A stretch of 64,000 nucleotides of DNA from JBCBTD01 sp039818825 (GTDB taxonomy: Bacteria; Pseudomonadota; Alphaproteobacteria; Geminicoccales; Geminicoccaceae): positions 85,206 through 149,205 of the forward strand of contig JBCBTD010000003.1 of NCBI GenBank assembly GCA_039818825.1. Direction: 5' to 3'. This document shows, one piece after another, positions 51,881-63,098 of the stretch. How positions within the stretch are numbered: the stretch's first letter is position 1; each line of letters begins with the position of its first letter. The translations under genes were made by a program, and so were the position numbers. The notes under the pieces were generated by a model, which saw nothing but the letters and a program-made list of their open reading frames with translations, ran no database searches and was not told where the DNA came from.

Positions 51881-52873
51881 ATGACCGTCCACGTGGCGCT
51901 ATTCGGCGCCGGCCGCATCGGGCTGACCCACGCCCGAGCCATGGCGTCGATCGACAACGCCCGAATTGACGCGGTTCACGATCCAGTCGAAGAAGCGGCA
52001 GCACACGCGGCGTCGCTCACCGGCGCCAGACAAGCGAGCATCGAGGAGATCCTGGTTGACCCGGCGATCCACGCGGTGATCGTCGCGACGCCTACCGACC
52101 TCCATGCCGGCCAGGTCGAGGCGGCGGCCCGCGCCGGCAAGGCCGTCTTCTGCGAGAAGCCGATCGATCTCGACGTGGAGCGGGTGCGCGCGTGCCTCGA
52201 CGTCGTCCGTATGACGGGCGCCAGCCTGATGATCGGGTTCAACCGCCGCTTCGACCCGAGCTTCGCGGCGTTGCGCAGGCGGCTCCAGGAAGGCGCAATC
52301 GGCAAGGTCGAGTTGGTGCAGATCACGTCACGCGACCCGGCGCCGCCCGGGGTCGACTACCTCCGCCGGTCGGGCGGGTTGTTCCGCGACATGATGGTTC
52401 ACGACTTCGACATGGCGCGTTTCCTGTTGAACGAGGACGTGGTCGAGGTCAGTGCGACCGGCTCGGCCTTGGTCGACCCGGCGATCGCCGAGGTGGGTGA
52501 CGTCGATACGGCCACCGCCACACTGCGCACGGCGTCGGGTCGAATAGCGGTGATCACCAACAGTCGCCGCGCGACCTACGGCTACGACCAGCGGGCCGAG
52601 GTTCATGGTTCCTTGGGGATGTTGGCGGTCGGCAACCCCGCTCTGACGACGGTCAGCGAGGCCGATGGTGATGGCTTCCGCCAAGGGCCGCTGCACGACT
52701 TTTTCATGACCCGCTACACCGAGGCCTATCGGCTGGAGTTGGAACACTTCGTCCACACGATCAAGGCCGGCACGCCGCCAAGCCCCGACGGCACCGACGG
52801 CCTGCGCGCCCTGGAACTGGCCGACGCGGCGTGGACGTCGTTGCTGGAGAAGCGGATCGTTCGACTTGGCTGA
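51881..52873 (+). CDS. iolG: Inositol 2-dehydrogenase
   Basis: NAD-dependent oxidation of myo-inositol to scyllo-inosose, first step of inositol catabolism. 330 residues from the ATG at 51881, preceded by GGAG. Rossmann GAGRIGLTHARAM, FCEKPIDLDVERV, and the catalytic segment GGLFRDMMVHDFDMARFLL (Asp/His) match IolG. Same strand as iolC and probably co-transcribed. A GAACGTTC palindrome in the 70-base spacer may be fortuitous. Confidence 0.9.
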   Translation: MTVHVALFGAGRIGLTHARAMASIDNARIDAVHDPVEEAAAHAASLTGARQASIEEILVDPAIHAVIVATPTDLHAGQVEAAARAGKAVFCEKPIDLDVERVRACLDVVRMTGASLMIGFNRRFDPSFAALRRRLQEGAIGKVELVQITSRDPAPPGVDYLRRSGGLFRDMMVHDFDMARFLLNEDVVEVSATGSALVDPAIAEVGDVDTATATLRTASGRIAVITNSRRATYGYDQRAEVHGSLGMLAVGNPALTTVSEADGDGFRQGPLHDFFMTRYTEAYRLELEHFVHTIKAGTPPSPDGTDGLRALELADAAWTSLLEKRIVRLG

Positions 52874-52965
52874 GACGCGGTACACGGCGAGGCGGATTGC
52901 CATCGCCAACGGCCGCGGCTCGGGCTAGTCCAGCAACTTCACCGCCGCACTGGAACGCGCCTGCC

Positions 52966-53691
52966 ATGACCTTGCTAGCCGCCCGGGGCCTCGCCGTGAC
53001 GCTCGGTGGACGCATGGTGATTCGCGACGTCGACTTGTCGATCGAGCCGGGCGAGATCGTGACCGTCGTCGGCCCCAACGGGTCGGGCAAGTCGACGCTG
53101 TTGCGGGCGCTGATCGGCGCCGTCAGGCCGAGCGCTGGGACGATCGAACGCCGCCCCGGCCTGGCGATAGGCTACGCCCCGCAGAAACTCGCGATCGATG
53201 CCACGATGCCGCTCAGCGTCGGACGCTTCCTGGAGCTGCCGACGAAGGTGACGAAGGCGGCGACCACCGAGGTGCTGGAGCGGGTGGGCGTGCCCGGCTT
53301 GGCGCGGCGGTCGATGAGCGAGCTTTCGGGCGGCCAGTTCCAGCGCGTTCTCTTGGCCCGAGCGCTGTTGAACGAGCCTGACGTACTCATGCTCGACGAG
53401 CCGACGCAGAGCCTCGACCAAGCCGGTGAGGCGTCGTTCTACCGACTGGTCGACGAAGTGCGCCGGTCGTCGGGCTGCGCCGTGTTGATGGTCAGCCACG
53501 ATCTCCACGTGGTCATGAGCGCGTCGGACCGGGTGATCTGCCTCAACGGTCACATCTGCTGCCAGGGTGCGCCGGCGCAGGTCGCCGCGGCGCCAGCCTA
53601 CCGAGCCCTTTTCGGCGAGGGTACCGAGGGCGCACTCGCTCTCTACCGCCACCATCACGACCACCGCCACGACGCGACCGACGGACACTGA
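52966..53691 (+). CDS. znuC: Zinc-type ABC importer ATPase ZnuC, without adjacent permease
   Basis: ATPase of a cluster-9 zinc importer, 241 residues from the ATG at 52966. Walker A GPNGSGKS, signature LSGGQFQRVLLARAL, Walker B LMLDEPTQSLD, switch MVSHDLHVV. The C-terminus ends HHHDHRHDATDGH, a His-rich metal-binding tail typical of ZnuC. znuB and znuA, normally contiguous or divergent, are not in the window, and no Zur box is seen upstream. It could supply the ATPase for an importer elsewhere. Confidence 0.87.
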   Translation: MTLLAARGLAVTLGGRMVIRDVDLSIEPGEIVTVVGPNGSGKSTLLRALIGAVRPSAGTIERRPGLAIGYAPQKLAIDATMPLSVGRFLELPTKVTKAATTEVLERVGVPGLARRSMSELSGGQFQRVLLARALLNEPDVLMLDEPTQSLDQAGEASFYRLVDEVRRSSGCAVLMVSHDLHVVMSASDRVICLNGHICCQGAPAQVAAAPAYRALFGEGTEGALALYRHHHDHRHDATDGH

Positions 53692-53832
53692 CCCGATCGC
53701 CGAAAGCAAGTCGCCCGGCGCCGCCGCGATGGGTGCCAAAGCAGCCTCCGATGGCAGCGAGTGAGGCCGCACCGTAGAATGGCCGTGTCGTCGCCCTAGG
53801 AGAGGGCACGCCACGTCGAAGGAGCGGTGTCG

Positions 53833-54366
53833 ATGTCGAAGACCCTCGGGCTCGCGGGCGCACTGGCGGTCTGCGCCGTGACGGCGGTCGCGGCGGACGA
53901 CCGTCTGCCGGTCACCTTGCCCCCTGAGATGCGCGACGCGTTTCGGGCGGAAATGCGTGGGCACATGGACACCCTCGACGATCTCTTGATGGCCCTGGCC
54001 GCGGGTGACGTCGACGAGGCTGCCGACATCGCGGAGATCCGGATGGATTTCGGGCACCGCCGCTGGACCGCCATGGCCGAGGCCGGCCGCACGCCGGAGG
54101 AGATTGCGCAAGCGAAACGCGCTCTACGACAGGCTGGCGGACCGGTGGGTGCCGGTGGAATGGGCGGCGGTGGGTTCGGCCGCTACCTGCCGGACGATTT
54201 CCGGGCGATGGGCTTGGCCATGCACGAGTCCGCACAGGCGTTCGCCATGGACGCGCGCGCGGTCGAACGCCCCGTAGACGCCGCAGGCTACGCGCGGCTG
54301 ATCGACAGCCTGCAGTTCGTCACGTCGAGCTGCCGCAGCTGCCACGCCACCTGGCGGCTGGAGTGA
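53833..54366 (+). CDS. Cytochrome c'-like exported haem protein
   Basis: Periplasmic c-type cytochrome, 177 residues. Signal peptide 1 to about 21 (LAGALAVCAVTAVAAD), helical body, and a single haem motif CRSCH near the C-terminus, the arrangement of cytochrome c' (haem motif at the end of the fourth helix). A glycine-rich insertion (GAGGMGGGGFG) interrupts the middle. The ATG at 53833 has AAGGAG eight bases upstream, better than the GTG two codons earlier. No partner oxidase is nearby; a role in NO/redox binding is the family guess. Confidence 0.75.
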   Translation: MSKTLGLAGALAVCAVTAVAADDRLPVTLPPEMRDAFRAEMRGHMDTLDDLLMALAAGDVDEAADIAEIRMDFGHRRWTAMAEAGRTPEEIAQAKRALRQAGGPVGAGGMGGGGFGRYLPDDFRAMGLAMHESAQAFAMDARAVERPVDAAGYARLIDSLQFVTSSCRSCHATWRLE

Positions 54367-54408
54367 GCAGCGAGGCGCACCAACTCGGCGCGCCTCGCCG
54401 CATCCCGA

Positions 54409-55065
54409 TCAGTTCGGCTGGTCGACGACCCGCATGTAGGGCGTGACCGCGTCCCAGCCCGCTGGGAACGCTTCCTTCGCCGCTTCGTCGGACAACGACG
54501 GCAGGATGATGACCTTGTCGCCCTGCTTCCAGTCTGCCGGCGTCGCCACCTTGTGGTAGGCCGTCAGCTGCATGGAATCCAAGACGCGCAGGATCTCCGC
54601 GAAGTTCCTGCCGGTGCTCATCGGGTAGCTGAGCACCAACTTGACCGCCTTGTCGGGGCCGATGATGAACACCGCGCGCACGGTGGCGTTGTCGGCGGGC
54701 GTCCTGTCCTCGCCCGGCTCGGCCGACGCCGGCAGCATGCCGTAGAGCTTGGCGACACGGAGTTCGGGATCGGCGATCAGCGGGTAATCCGGCTCCTTGC
54801 CGCCGACCTTGGCGATGTCCGCCATCCAGCTCTGGTGCCGTTCCAGGCTGTCGGCGCTGATGCCGAGCACCTTGCAGTTCCGCGCGGCGAATTCGTGGGT
54901 GATCCGCGCCATCGAACCCAGCTCCGTGGCGCAGACCGGGGTGAAGTCCTTGGGATGGGAGAAGAGGATCGCCCAACCGTCGCCCATCCACTCGTGGAAG
55001 CGGATGCGGCCCTGGGTGGTGTCGGCCTCGAAATCGGGCGCGATCGTGTTCAACGCTATCGTCAT
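54409..55065 (-). CDS. 1-Cys (Prx6-type) peroxiredoxin
   Basis: Reduces peroxides through peroxidatic Cys45 in DFTPVCATELG. 218 residues with the Prx6-type C-terminal domain (PADWKQGDKVIILPSLSDE) and no obvious resolving Cys, so it is a 1-Cys enzyme. Start ATG 55063-55065 with GGGAGGAAACGACG ahead. Convergent with the cytochrome c'-like gene. No OxyR site is evident. Confidence 0.92.
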   Translation of the reverse strand: MTIALNTIAPDFEADTTQGRIRFHEWMGDGWAILFSHPKDFTPVCATELGSMARITHEFAARNCKVLGISADSLERHQSWMADIAKVGGKEPDYPLIADPELRVAKLYGMLPASAEPGEDRTPADNATVRAVFIIGPDKAVKLVLSYPMSTGRNFAEILRVLDSMQLTAYHKVATPADWKQGDKVIILPSLSDEAAKEAFPAGWDAVTPYMRVVDQPN

Positions 55066-55205
55066 CGTCGTTTCCTCCCGGCGGCATGGGGCCGCCACAA
55101 CGAGTGCACGTCGCTGCCTAGAGCGACGAGGCGACGGACTCTGTGATCCGGATCGTAGTCGATCCGCACGTGGTGGAGAAGGCGGCGCCCCAGACACGCC
55201 GCCGA

Positions 55206-55898
55206 TCAGGGTCCCGAGTTGGCACTGGTGGCGGCTGGTCCCAGACGAACCATCGCCACCATCAGCCCGCCGAGGAGAACGCTGTTCAGCAGGTGCCAGA
55301 CGAAGTGCGTGCCGAGCGGAAAGGCATCGCAGACCGGCGCGTCCAAGGTCCTGAACGCCAACGAGATCGTGAACAGTGCGGCAGCACCGAGGAGTGCACT
55401 ACCTGCGGCCCGCTCGCCGAGCGCCCGCAACCAGAGCCCGCAGACCACCAAGAGCCCCAAGGCCGGCAGGTAAGACTCCGAGCCGTTGAGCCGGTCACCG
55501 ACGACATCGCCGACGCCGCCGCCGATGAACGAGGCGAACGGCACGTAGGATGCGCCGATGAGCAACGCGACCCACCAGGGTCGCGCGAACCAACGGCGGA
55601 CCACCAAAACCAGGAACCAGACGATGAACAACAGGATCGGCAGCACGTCGGCGATGGCGGCCCACACCGTCGCCACGGTGTGGAACAGGAACGAGCCGAC
55701 GCCGATCGCGATCACCAGGACGACCAAGACGAGCACCGGCCCGTCGCCGCGCGCTTGCCGCCACCACCACAGCAGCGCCACCAACGCAGCGACGACGAAC
55801 CCGGCATTGGTGACGGCGTTGATCGGCTCCGACCAGAAGGTGAAGTCGGTCCGCTCGCAGTAGCCGTCGATCTGGCGGAACAGCCCGTCGCCACCCAT
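55206..55898 (-). CDS. Ceramidase-family (CREST) membrane protein
   Basis: Seven-span membrane protein of the alkaline ceramidase/CREST superfamily, 230 residues. N-terminal DGYCERTDFTFWSEPINAVTNAGF, mid-protein VGSFLFHTVATVWAAIADVLPIL and C-terminal FVWHLLNSVLLGG supply the conserved Ser/Asp/His metal-site residues. Begins six bases after the upstream binding-protein stop, so it is the last gene of the 63-55 kb leftward operon. Bacterial members may act on ceramide-like or other amide lipids; substrate unknown. Confidence 0.82.
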   Translation of the reverse strand: MGGDGLFRQIDGYCERTDFTFWSEPINAVTNAGFVVAALVALLWWWRQARGDGPVLVLVVLVIAIGVGSFLFHTVATVWAAIADVLPILLFIVWFLVLVVRRWFARPWWVALLIGASYVPFASFIGGGVGDVVGDRLNGSESYLPALGLLVVCGLWLRALGERAAGSALLGAAALFTISLAFRTLDAPVCDAFPLGTHFVWHLLNSVLLGGLMVAMVRLGPAATSANSGP

Positions 55899-55904
55899 GT
55901 CCGG

Positions 55905-57711
55905 TCACCGCCGCCAGAAGGTGTCCGGTCGGTAGATCCCGAAAAACGCGCCCGGGTCCCAGTTGTAGACCGCCTTCTCCGGTAGATTGACGATGTCGGT
56001 CTTGGCGGCGACCGGCTGGTAGACCCCCGCAACGGTACCGAGCGTGAACACGTTGGCGCTCCAGATCCCGAGCATCTCGTCCCAGATCGTCTTGCGCTCG
56101 TCGTCGTCGCGCGAGACGCGCCAAGCCTCGAACAACTCGAACAACCGCGCCGCTTCGGCCATGTCCGGAGCCTCGCCGGCTTGGCCCTTGGTCTCGTAGT
56201 ACTGACCCCATTTCGGCCACTGGTACTGGACCTGGTTGGTCGGCGCATAGGCCTCCGGGCTCATGGCCGAGGTGGGCAGCCCATTCTCGATCCCGGAGGC
56301 GATGGTCATCAGCGTTTCGCCCGAGAAGATGCGGTTGCGCAGCACCTCCAACTGCGATGGTCTGGTGATCAGCCCGACGCCGATCTCACGGTAGTGGCCG
56401 GCGATCAGTTCCAGCACGTCGGACTCCTCGGTCGACACGCCGGCGGTCTCCACGACGATCTCGAACGGCCGGCCGTCGGAGAGCAGCCGCAAGCCCTCGG
56501 CGTCCCGCTCCGCATAGCCCGCCTCGTCCAGGAGTTGGTTCGCCTTGTCGACGTCGTGGGCGGTGTAGGCCGTGGCCACTTCGTCCGTCCACAGCGGGCT
56601 TTCCTGCAGGATGGTGTTGTTCGCAGGCTCGGCCACGCCGAAGTAAAGGAACTTGCTGATGGCGTCGCGGTCGATGCCGAGCGACAATGCCCGGCGCACC
56701 CGGACGTCGCGGAAGGCCTCCCGCCAGACGGTATCCTTGGCGTTGAGGTTCGGAAACAGCGCCAAATGCGTCGCCGTGGCCGTTCGCCAAAGCCGGGTCT
56801 CCATGTCGGAGCGCTCTTCGCTCTGCTTCAGAAAAGTGACGTCGGCGAAGCTGAGCCCACGGCTCTGCAAGTCCGTCTCGCCACCGCCGACCTTCACCGG
56901 AATGAGCCGGCTCTCGACCACGGTGTAGATGACCCGATCGAGGTAAGGCAGCTGCACGCCGTTGGCGTCGACCCGGTGGAAGTACGGATTGCGTTCGGTG
57001 ACGATCCGCTCCGCCGGCGGCGCCGTCTGCAACACCCAAGGCTGCAGCGTCGGCAGATCCGGGTTGGTCGCCTTGTACTCTCGGCTCTTGCGGCCGAACA
57101 ATTGCGCCCAGTCCCTTGCCCCCTCGGCCACCACCATGTCCGCCAGAGCCTGCGGGTCAGCAAAGTCCTCGTGGAACTGCTTGAGGTAGTGCGCCGGCAT
57201 CTGGATGTACAACGGCGCAGCAGCAGCCAGCGCCGGCAAAAAGAACGGATTGGGTTTGGACCAGGAGTAGCGGACGGTGTGGTCGTCGATGACCTCGAAC
57301 TTGGCAGGCTCGCCGTCGACGACGAGCTGGATCGGCACACCGGTGGGTCGAAGCGCGGGGTTGTGGGCAACGTTCTCCCAGAAGAAACGGAAGTCTTCGG
57401 CGGTGAAGGGTTCGCCATCCGACCAGCGGTGACCCTTGCGCAAGTGCAGCGTGAACGAACGGCCCGCGTCGACCTCGACGTCCCGTAGAACGTCCGGCAC
57501 GAGCAGCAGGTTACGATCGTAGCCGACCAGCCTGGCGTAGCCGTAGACGACGAACAGCTTGGCGTCCTTGTTGTTGCGGATCAGCGTCCGCAGTTCGCCG
57601 CCGTGGTGGCCCAGTTCGGCGATGTCCTCGACGACCAGCGGTTCGTCGGGTGGTTCGGCACGGGCGACGCCGCCCACCAGGGCGGCCACCACAGCCAACG
57701 CGATCGGCCAA

Positions 57712-57725
<14 letters not shown>
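55905..57725 (-). CDS. Family-5 ABC solute-binding protein (oligopeptide/other)
   Basis: Periplasmic solute-binding protein of SBP_bac_5 type, about 606 residues. Signal peptide 1 to about 22 (ALAVVAALVGGVARAE). Family motif FTLHLRKGHRWSDGEPFTAEDFRFFWENV and REAFRDVRVRRALSLGIDRDAI are clear. The N-terminal EDIAELGHHGGELRTLIRN is typical of the branch seen with glycan/lipid-related transporters. Start is the GTG at 57723-57725, overlapping the ATPase stop by 14 bases; an ATG at 57740 is a longer alternative. No permease gene lies between it and the ATPase. Confidence 0.87.
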
Positions 57726-59600
<1,875 letters not shown>

Positions 59601-59604
<4 letters not shown>

Positions 59605-60287
59605 GTCGACCCTTCGAACAGTTCGTGGGCGCCCGCCCAACGGGCATCGGCCACAGTCTGACCATAACCAAGCGCACGGTCGAGCGTACCCCAGCCGGCC
59701 GCGTCGACGACCAAGTGGTGAGTGAGCAGACCGAACGGCCAAGGTCCTTCCCGGCTACCGGTCTCCAGACGCTCCTGCAACACCGCCCACGGTCGCGGTC
59801 GTCGCCCGTCGCGCCAGGCCACCGCGTCGAGGTGGGTGTCGAGCCGGACCATCGCCGCCGCCTGCCGCGGCCCCCCGAAGCAGGACAGGCCCACGAACCC
59901 GGCATCGGGCAGCCGCTCGGCGACGTCGGCGTCGATGCGGTTCCAAGGCGGCACCATCACCGGGAGGAACTGGGGGCCGAACCGGTCCGCGAGGCGGCCT
60001 CGACCATCCACCATGGCGTCGACCAGCCGCGACCGATCCGCTTTGCCACCCAGCTCGCGGCGCTTCTCTCCCTCGGCGCTGTGGTTCTCGTGGGCAATGC
60101 CGTGCTGCAGCACGGTGGCGAATGGGCAGCCAAGGATCCGGCGGGTGGCCGCGGGCTCCAGCCAAGCCGGCACGACGGCGAGGGCGACGGGACATCGACG
60201 TGCCTCCGCCAGCTCCAACAGCCGCGCCAACGCTGGCGCATCGCGCCCGGCGTCGTCGTCGCGCCACCAGAACACCGGCGCCGTCAT
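59601..60287 (-). CDS. Small polysaccharide-deacetylase-like protein
   Basis: About 228 residues. N-terminal WWRDDDAGRDAPALARLL gives the metal-binding Asp cluster of NodB/polysaccharide-deacetylase proteins, with a second motif HGIAHENHSAEGEKRREL for the His ligands; LLTHHLVVD near the C-terminus is also typical. No signal peptide, so it probably works in the cytoplasm, on lipid- or nucleotide-linked sugars. Start ATG 60285-60287 overlaps the glycosyltransferase stop as ATGA. Confidence 0.75.
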
Positions 60288-61411
60288 CGCCCGTCGCCGA
60301 CCGCGGCGAGGATCAGCTCGGCACTTCGGTCTGCTCCGTCGACGTCGAGCGACCAACCCAGGCCGGGCAGCGCTACCGCGCGCTCAAGGGCTGCCAGCAA
60401 CCGCGGCGGATCGAGCGCCTCTTCGGAAAGCGCCACAGCCGCTCCTACCCGCTCGAGGGCCGCCGCACGCACCGTTTGCTCGGTTTCGCTCGGTGTGGCG
60501 AAGGGCACGAGCACGGCCGGCCGGCCGGCGGCCAACGTCTCGACCACGGTGTTGTAACCGGCCTGCGAGACCGACACGGCGGCCCTGCAGATGCGCTCCG
60601 GCAGATCGTCGACGTGCCGCAGGAGGCTCACACCGTCGGGCACGCGAGCTTGGAAGCCGCGGAACGTGGCCTCGGGTAGATTGGCACCACCGATCAACGT
60701 CCAGGGCGCGAACCGCTCGCCCCCGGCTCCGGCCGCCGTCAATGCCGTGTCGATCAGCCGATGCCCGACGGCACCGCCGCCCGCGGACACCACTACGCCG
60801 CGCCCGCTGCCACTGGCCCGCGCCATCGTCGGCCCGACATAGCCCGTGTACCGGAGCCGCCCGGCGACCGAACGGGCCAGCGGGAAGCTGGCGTCGAGAG
60901 AGATCAGCCGCGGGTCCGCATGGACCAGAATGCGATCGAACAGCCGGCAGCGTTCGGCGGCCGCCGCCGCCCGGCCCGGTCGCGCACTCGGCACCAGAAC
61001 GTCGCGTAGCGATACGACGAGGCGGGGCCGCGGCTGACGTGCCCGGAGCGCCTGAAGCCAGGGGATGAGCTCCCGCGCGAACGCCCTGCGACCGAACGGA
61101 AAGAGCTCGACGACCACGGCGTCGACCGGGCCAGCTCCGAGCGCGTTCAGCTTGGTCGTGCGGGCTGCCCAGAGGGCTTCGTTGACCGCTTCGCCAAGGT
61201 GATCGACCAATCCCTCGAACCGAGCGCTCGGGCTGCTGATCGACGGCAGGTCGACACGGACGTAGCGTTGGCCAGCAGGTTGCGGCGGCGCAACGCCGCC
61301 GTTCACCAGCACCACCCGCGCGCCGCGCGCCGCCAGCGCTTCCGCCAGCCGCTCGCTGCGACGGAGATGACCGGTGCCGAGCAAGTGCTGACTCCAGATC
61401 AAGACCCGCAA
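60284..61411 (-). CDS. MurG-like glycosyltransferase (GT28 type)
   Basis: Cytosolic or membrane-associated GT-B glycosyltransferase, about 375 residues. N-terminal VLIWSQHLLGTGHLRRSERLAEALAARG and C-terminal SVSQAGYNTVVETLAAGRPAVLVPF with SAGGGAVGHRLID show the GT28 donor-binding site. The start is a TTG at 61409-61411 (GGAG upstream) overlapping the phosphatase gene by 13 bases; no ATG or GTG keeps the conserved N-terminus. Acceptor and donor unknown. Confidence 0.8.
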   Translation of the reverse strand: MRVLIWSQHLLGTGHLRRSERLAEALAARGARVVLVNGGVAPPQPAGQRYVRVDLPSISSPSARFEGLVDHLGEAVNEALWAARTTKLNALGAGPVDAVVVELFPFGRRAFARELIPWLQALRARQPRPRLVVSLRDVLVPSARPGRAAAAAERCRLFDRILVHADPRLISLDASFPLARSVAGRLRYTGYVGPTMARASGSGRGVVVSAGGGAVGHRLIDTALTAAGAGGERFAPWTLIGGANLPEATFRGFQARVPDGVSLLRHVDDLPERICRAAVSVSQAGYNTVVETLAAGRPAVLVPFATPSETEQTVRAAALERVGAAVALSEEALDPPRLLAALERAVALPGLGWSLDVDGADRSAELILAAVGDGR

Positions 61412-61995
61412 GTCACGCGCTCCACGAGGGACAGGACCGCGACCTCTGGTGATGGCCGGCCAAGGCGGTCCAAACGGAGAGCCAGCGCGTCGTCCGAGCG
61501 CAGCCGCACCGGCGGCTTGCTGGTCATGGCCCACCCGGTGGCCAGCGCCAGCGCCGCGCGGATCACGCCCTTGTGGGTGACCAGAACCCGCCGGCCGGTC
61601 GGCACCAGCTCAGCAAAAAGCGAGGCCAACCGCGCCATGACCTCTCTAGGGCTCTCACCGCCATCGGGCCGAAAATCGACGCCGTCCTGCTCCAACGTCG
61701 CCATGCGAACGGGATCAGCGGCGCGGAGGTCGGCAAGTCGTTGGCCCTCCCAAGCCCCCCACGCCATTTCGACCAAGCGCGGCTCGACCACCACCTGACC
61801 GAAGCGCTCCGCTGTCTGGCGCGCACGGCGGAGTGGGCTGCAAGCGACCGGCGCGTCACCGAAGGCTCGAGGCAACCTCCACTCGCGGAGCCGCGCGACG
61901 CCGGAAGGCGACAGCGGTCGATCGATGCGGCCCTGCAACCGCCCGAGTTCGTTCCAGTCGGTCGGCGCGTGGCGAACGAGCAGAACGTCGGTCAC
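61399..61995 (-). CDS. Histidine phosphatase-family protein (phosphoglycerate-mutase-like)
   Basis: About 198 residues. Catalytic RHAPTDWN (His9) at the N-terminus, RRARQTAERF and the second His in VTHKGVIRAALAL. Members in glycan clusters dephosphorylate sugar phosphates or nucleotides. Start GTG 61993-61995 overlaps the upstream GT4 stop as GTGA, so its translation is coupled to the glycosyltransferases on either side. Confidence 0.85.
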   Translation of the reverse strand: MTDVLLVRHAPTDWNELGRLQGRIDRPLSPSGVARLREWRLPRAFGDAPVACSPLRRARQTAERFGQVVVEPRLVEMAWGAWEGQRLADLRAADPVRMATLEQDGVDFRPDGGESPREVMARLASLFAELVPTGRRVLVTHKGVIRAALALATGWAMTSKPPVRLRSDDALALRLDRLGRPSPEVAVLSLVERVTCGS

Positions 61996-63098
61996 GCCGT
62001 CTTCTCGGCGTGGACTGCATTGGCAAGCGCCAACGCCTCGCCGATCCGTCGTGCGGCGCCTACGAGATCATGGCTGCCCCGCACGTGAGCCGCTGCCGCC
62101 GCGCCGAGGCGTCGCGCCAGGCCCGGTTCGTCCATCAACCGCGCCAATGCCGCTCGAAACGCCGTGACATCGCCGACCGGCACGAGCAAGCCGCTCACGC
62201 CATCGGCGACCACGTCGGGCACGCCGTGGCCGTCGCCAGCAACGACCGGCAGACCCAGCGCCTGGGCTTCGAGCAGCGCCATGCCGTAGGCTTCGTCGAC
62301 GGCCGGCCACGGCATCGCGTCGGCGGCGGCGATCAGACCCTCAAGTCGCCGACGGTCGTCGATCCGCCCGAGAAACGTCACGCGATCACCGAGCGCCGCG
62401 CGCGCACTCGATTCGATCGCTGGTCTGGCCGGCCCGTCGCCGACGATCTCCAAGGTCCAAGTCCGGTCGAGCAGGCCTCGGAGTGCCTCGAACAGAACGG
62501 CGAACGACCGGGCCTTGGCGCCCTCACGGAGCATCGCCACGACCAGCAATCGACGGGCGCGGGGCGCCGGCTCGGCCGAATGGATGTCACCGACCTCGAC
62601 GAAGGGGGGGAAGCGGAGCAGCCTCGCTGGGGGCTGGACCAGCGGCCGCAGGCACTCGACGTCGACGCGGCTCATCGCCAAGACCACATCCGCCGCCTCG
62701 ATGGCCTGCCGCGCCTGGCGGTGGCCAACGGCCCAAGCGCCGGTGGCGCGTTTCGGCGCGTCGGACGCCTCGGCGATGACGTACGGCAGACCGAGCGCGC
62801 CTGCGACCCGCCAACCGAGCAGGTCAGGCGCCTTGTGGTGGCAGTGGTACGTGAACCAGCAGCTCGGCCGCGCCAGGCGCAGCCGGCGCACCAAGCGCGG
62901 CGCGAGGCCGTCGGCGACCTGCTCCAGCCGTCGCTGCCGTTCGGCGGCGCCACGGTCGTAGGTCCGCAGTCGGCAGGTCAGGCTGGGCTCAGCCCCGGCC
63001 ATGTCGAGGGCCCGCAGCAGCGCGCGGCCCATCGCCCGGTCGCCCGACGGAATCGGGTGGTCGGGACTCTTGAGTGGCGCGTAGAACGCCACGCCCAT
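61992..63098 (-). CDS. GT4-family glycosyltransferase
   Basis: GT-B glycosyltransferase, 368 residues, with the retaining GT4 motif EAYGMALLEAQALGLPVVA and an N-terminal YAPLKSPDHPIPSGDR acceptor-side loop. Start ATG 63096-63098 and stop of the next gene overlap as TGATG. Probably adds a sugar to a lipid or polysaccharide acceptor; specificity unknown. Confidence 0.85.
   Translation of the reverse strand: MGVAFYAPLKSPDHPIPSGDRAMGRALLRALDMAGAEPSLTCRLRTYDRGAAERQRRLEQVADGLAPRLVRRLRLARPSCWFTYHCHHKAPDLLGWRVAGALGLPYVIAEASDAPKRATGAWAVGHRQARQAIEAADVVLAMSRVDVECLRPLVQPPARLLRFPPFVEVGDIHSAEPAPRARRLLVVAMLREGAKARSFAVLFEALRGLLDRTWTLEIVGDGPARPAIESSARAALGDRVTFLGRIDDRRRLEGLIAAADAMPWPAVDEAYGMALLEAQALGLPVVAGDGHGVPDVVADGVSGLLVPVGDVTAFRAALARLMDEPGLARRLGAAAAAHVRGSHDLVGAARRIGEALALANAVHAEKTA

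Noticed and set aside
51810..51886. Short frame after iolC as a remnant of a deleted iol gene
   Set aside because: The 25-codon translation has no similarity I recognise to IolB, IolD or IolE.
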